Shown here in pieces: positions 5,022-6,512 of a stretch of 6,512 bases of DNA. The first letter of the stretch is position 1. Each line of letters begins with the position of its first letter. The notes under the pieces were generated by a model. The model saw only the letters and a list, made by a program, of their open reading frames with translations, had not been told where the DNA came from and made no database searches. The DNA comes from an uncultured Oscillospiraceae bacterium. Its GTDB lineage: Bacteria > Bacillota > Clostridia > Oscillospirales > Oscillospiraceae. A program made the translations under genes and the position numbers. Location of the stretch: assembly GCA_934567115.1 (NCBI GenBank), contig CAKTJA010000076.1, positions 1-6,512 of the forward strand. Reading direction: 5' to 3'.

Positions 5022-6151
5022 CTTATCTTGACAGCGCCGCGACGACCTTTCAAAAGCCGTCGTCCGTCCGTCAGGCGGTGCAGACCGCACTTCGGACGAT
5101 GAGCTCGCCCGGGCGCGGCGGGTACGCGGCGGCGCAGACGGCGGAGGAAACGGCCTTTCGGTGCAGGAGCCTTGCCGCGGAGCTTTTTCACGCGCCGTCT
5201 CCGGAGCAGGTCGTATTCATGCCGAATGCGACGCAGGGGCTGAACATCGCAATCAAGTCTCTTGTTCCGGAGGGCGGCTGCGCCCTCGTCTCCGGGTATG
5301 AGCATAACGCGGTGACCCGGCCGCTCCATGCGATCGGGGCGCGGGTCAAGGTGGCTGCTTCTCCGCTTTTTGACCGCGCTGCGGCGCTGCGGGCCTTTGA
5401 AAACATGCTCTCGCCGGACGTGGACGCCGTTGTGTGTACGCATGTTTCCAATGTTTTCGGGTTCGTTCTGCCGATCGAAGAGATCGCCGCGCTCTGCCGC
5501 ACCGAGGGGGTCCCGCTGATCGTGGACGCTTCGCAGTCTGCCGGTATCCTGCCGGTCGATCTGGAATCGCTCGGCGCGGCGTTTATCGCCATGCCGGGGC
5601 ACAAGGGGCTTTACGGTCCGCAGGGGACCGGGCTTCTGCTGTGCGCGCACGACGCCCGGCCGCTGATCGAGGGTGGCACCGGCAGCGAATCGCTTGCGCA
5701 GACGATGCCGGACTTTCTGCCGGACCGTCTTGAGGCCGGGACGCACAACATGCCCGGCATCGCCGGGCTGGAGGCGGGACTGCGCTTTGTACGGCAGAAG
5801 GGGGACCGCATCGCTCGCTATGAGCGCACGCTGATCGAGCGCGCCTCGGCGCGCCTCGGAAAAATGCCGGGTGTGACGGTCTATGCGTCCCGCGATCCTG
5901 CGGCGCAGACCGGCGTTCTTTCCTTCAACGTGGACGGCATGGCTCCGGAGGAGACCGCCGACGCGCTTGCGCGGAAAGGCTTTGCGCTTCGCGGCGGGCT
6001 TCACTGCGCTCCCTATGCGCACAGGACCGCCGGGACGCTGCCGGGCGGGACCGTCCGAATGAGCGTTTCGGCCTTCAACAGCGTCGGCGAGATCGACTCG
6101 TTTCTGCACACCGTGCGCGGGATCGCGGACGGTCGTGAGAAATTTCCGTAA
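5018..6151 (+). CDS. Class V PLP-dependent cysteine desulfurase-family enzyme (TIGR01977-like)
   Basis: Cytosolic PLP enzyme of 377 aa in the aminotransferase class V fold, related to SufS/CsdB cysteine desulfurases and selenocysteine lyases. These remove sulfur or selenium from Cys or Sec, giving alanine and an enzyme persulfide or selenide. Visible motifs: N-terminal [12 protein letters not shown] (3-14); phosphate-loop region NATQGLN (70-76); cofactor-stacking His96 in YEHNAVT; Asp170 and Gln173 in [11 protein letters not shown]-binding Lys196 in [16 protein letters not shown] (219-225); catalytic Cys330 in [10 protein letters not shown]; and [11 protein letters not shown] (344-354). The HCAP.AH and late GTVR.S pattern points to the TIGR01977 group rather than classic SufS or IscS. 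It is coupled to the DUF3343 gene by an ATGA overlap, with AGAGG 7 nt before its start. No suf or isc partner genes are adjacent, so general Fe-S assembly is less likely than a specialised S/Se supply. Preference for Cys or Sec cannot be told. Confidence 0.88.
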   Translation: MTYLDSAATTFQKPSSVRQAVQTALRTMSSPGRGGYAAAQTAEETAFRCRSLAAELFHAPSPEQVVFMPNATQGLNIAIKSLVPEGGCALVSGYEHNAVTRPLHAIGARVKVAASPLFDRAAALRAFENMLSPDVDAVVCTHVSNVFGFVLPIEEIAALCRTEGVPLIVDASQSAGILPVDLESLGAAFIAMPGHKGLYGPQGTGLLLCAHDARPLIEGGTGSESLAQTMPDFLPDRLEAGTHNMPGIAGLEAGLRFVRQKGDRIARYERTLIERASARLGKMPGVTVYASRDPAAQTGVLSFNVDGMAPEETADALARKGFALRGGLHCAPYAHRTAGTLPGGTVRMSVSAFNSVGEIDSFLHTVRGIADGREKFP

Positions 6152-6161
6152 TTCACGGAAA
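6143..6161 (+). terminator. Weak hairpin at the end of the desulfurase gene
   Basis: TTTCCGT (6143-6149) pairs with ACGGAAA (6155-6161) around AATTC. The stem overlaps the desulfurase stop codon and has no T tail, so it is at best a weak terminator or a 3'-end stabilising structure. Confidence 0.25.
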
Positions 6162-6177
6162 ATTCATCCTCTTTCGG

Positions 6178-6206
6178 TTGCATTTTATCAATGATTATAT
6201 TAGAAT
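6178..6206 (+). promoter_or_regulatory. Candidate promoter for cdaA
   Basis: TTGCAT (6178-6183), a 17-nt spacer, and TAGAAT (6201-6206) in an AT-rich stretch between the desulfurase and cdaA genes. The -10 matches at 5/6; the -35 is weaker. The predicted start near 6213 leaves a short leader of about 25 nt before the ATG at 6238. It implies that cdaA can be expressed independently of the upstream pair. Confidence 0.45.
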
Positions 6207-6237
6207 ATGAATAACTATTGCTTAAGAGGGGTATGCC

Positions 6238-6512
6238 ATGGAATTGATGATGACCATACTCGAAGGCGTCTGGCGCTATCTGTCCACCGTCCGCATCGCC
6301 GATTATCTCGACATCATGCTGATGGCGTACTGCTGCTATCTTCTGCTGCGCCTTGTGCGAAGCACCCGCGCGGAAAGTCTGGTCAAGGGGATCATGATCT
6401 TTCTGCTGGTGCTCTGGCTTTCCTTTGTTTTCAAGCTCAACGGGATATATTTCATCCTCAGCCACATGCTCGACGTCGGTATTCTCGCACTGATCGTTTT
6501 GTTCCAGCCGGA
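6238..6512 (+). CDS. cdaA: Diadenylate cyclase CdaA, N-terminal part (cut by window edge)
   Basis: The first 91 codons of a membrane-anchored diadenylate cyclase, which joins two ATP into the essential second messenger c-di-AMP (control of K+ uptake, osmolytes and the cell wall). The visible part is the N-terminal membrane domain: three hydrophobic segments at about residues 24-40, 50-66 and 70-90. Family hallmarks are IADYLDIMLMAYCCYLLLRLV (20-40), RSTRAESLVKG (41-51) and ALIVLFQP (84-91), the last leading into the FQPE-type junction before the catalytic DAC domain. The DGA and RHR catalytic motifs lie beyond the window. The ATG at 6238 has AGAGGGG ending 6 nt upstream; the ATG at 6233 is out of frame. 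In Firmicutes cdaA is usually followed by the regulator cdaR and glmM, which would be expected just to the right. Confidence 0.9.
   Translation, partial: MELMMTILEGVWRYLSTVRIADYLDIMLMAYCCYLLLRLVRSTRAESLVKGIMIFLLVLWLSFVFKLNGIYFILSHMLDVGILALIVLFQP

Noticed and set aside
4925..6109. Long 394-codon open frame on the minus strand
   Set aside because: It is antisense to the desulfurase gene, which has every family motif. The antisense product is Arg-rich, low in complexity and has no suitable ribosome-binding site.

Overview
The window looks like chromosomal DNA of a GC-rich, endospore-forming member of the Clostridia (Firmicutes), probably Oscillospiraceae/Ruminococcaceae-like. The reasons are strong purine-rich Shine-Dalgarno sites (AGGAG, GGAGGGGGG) before nearly every gene, a SpoIIM-like sporulation protein directly upstream of a XerD recombinase, a Firmicutes-type TIGR04086 membrane protein, and the start of a CdaA-type diadenylate cyclase. 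Genus cannot be decided from this sequence alone.

Layout. Positions 1-242 hold no gene but two strong hairpins, likely terminators. A HAD-family phosphatase (243-866, minus) and an EamA/DMT-family transporter (999-1940, plus) diverge from a 132-bp region with a clear sigma-A-type promoter for the HAD gene. Positions 1941-2245 are non-coding and carry two hairpins that share a 26-bp identical core with a UGCG tetraloop. A small four-helix membrane protein of the TIGR04086 type follows (2246-2656). Positions 2657-3011 are non-coding: a short GC-rich partial duplication, a hairpin, then an AT-rich island with a tandem repeat whose sequence matches the XerD arm of Firmicutes dif sites. Next is a spoIIM-xerD operon (3012-4560) closed by a textbook terminator (4652-4677). 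After that, a small DUF3343-type (Se/S carrier-like) protein and a class V PLP-dependent cysteine desulfurase-like enzyme overlap by 4 bp (4770-6151). Last, cdaA begins at 6238 behind its own promoter and runs off the right edge.

How the genes relate. Most of the window is housekeeping or sporulation biology: chromosome dimer resolution (XerD), engulfment (SpoIIM) and c-di-AMP synthesis (CdaA). The pair most likely to form a dedicated small pathway is the DUF3343 protein with the desulfurase. Both keep the cysteine expected for handling sulfur or selenium, and the overlap implies translational coupling, so a persulfide or selenide hand-over is a reasonable hypothesis. I see no defence system, CRISPR array, complete mobile element, rRNA or tRNA. 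The least explained sequence is in the two intergenic regions 1941-2245 and 2657-3011.
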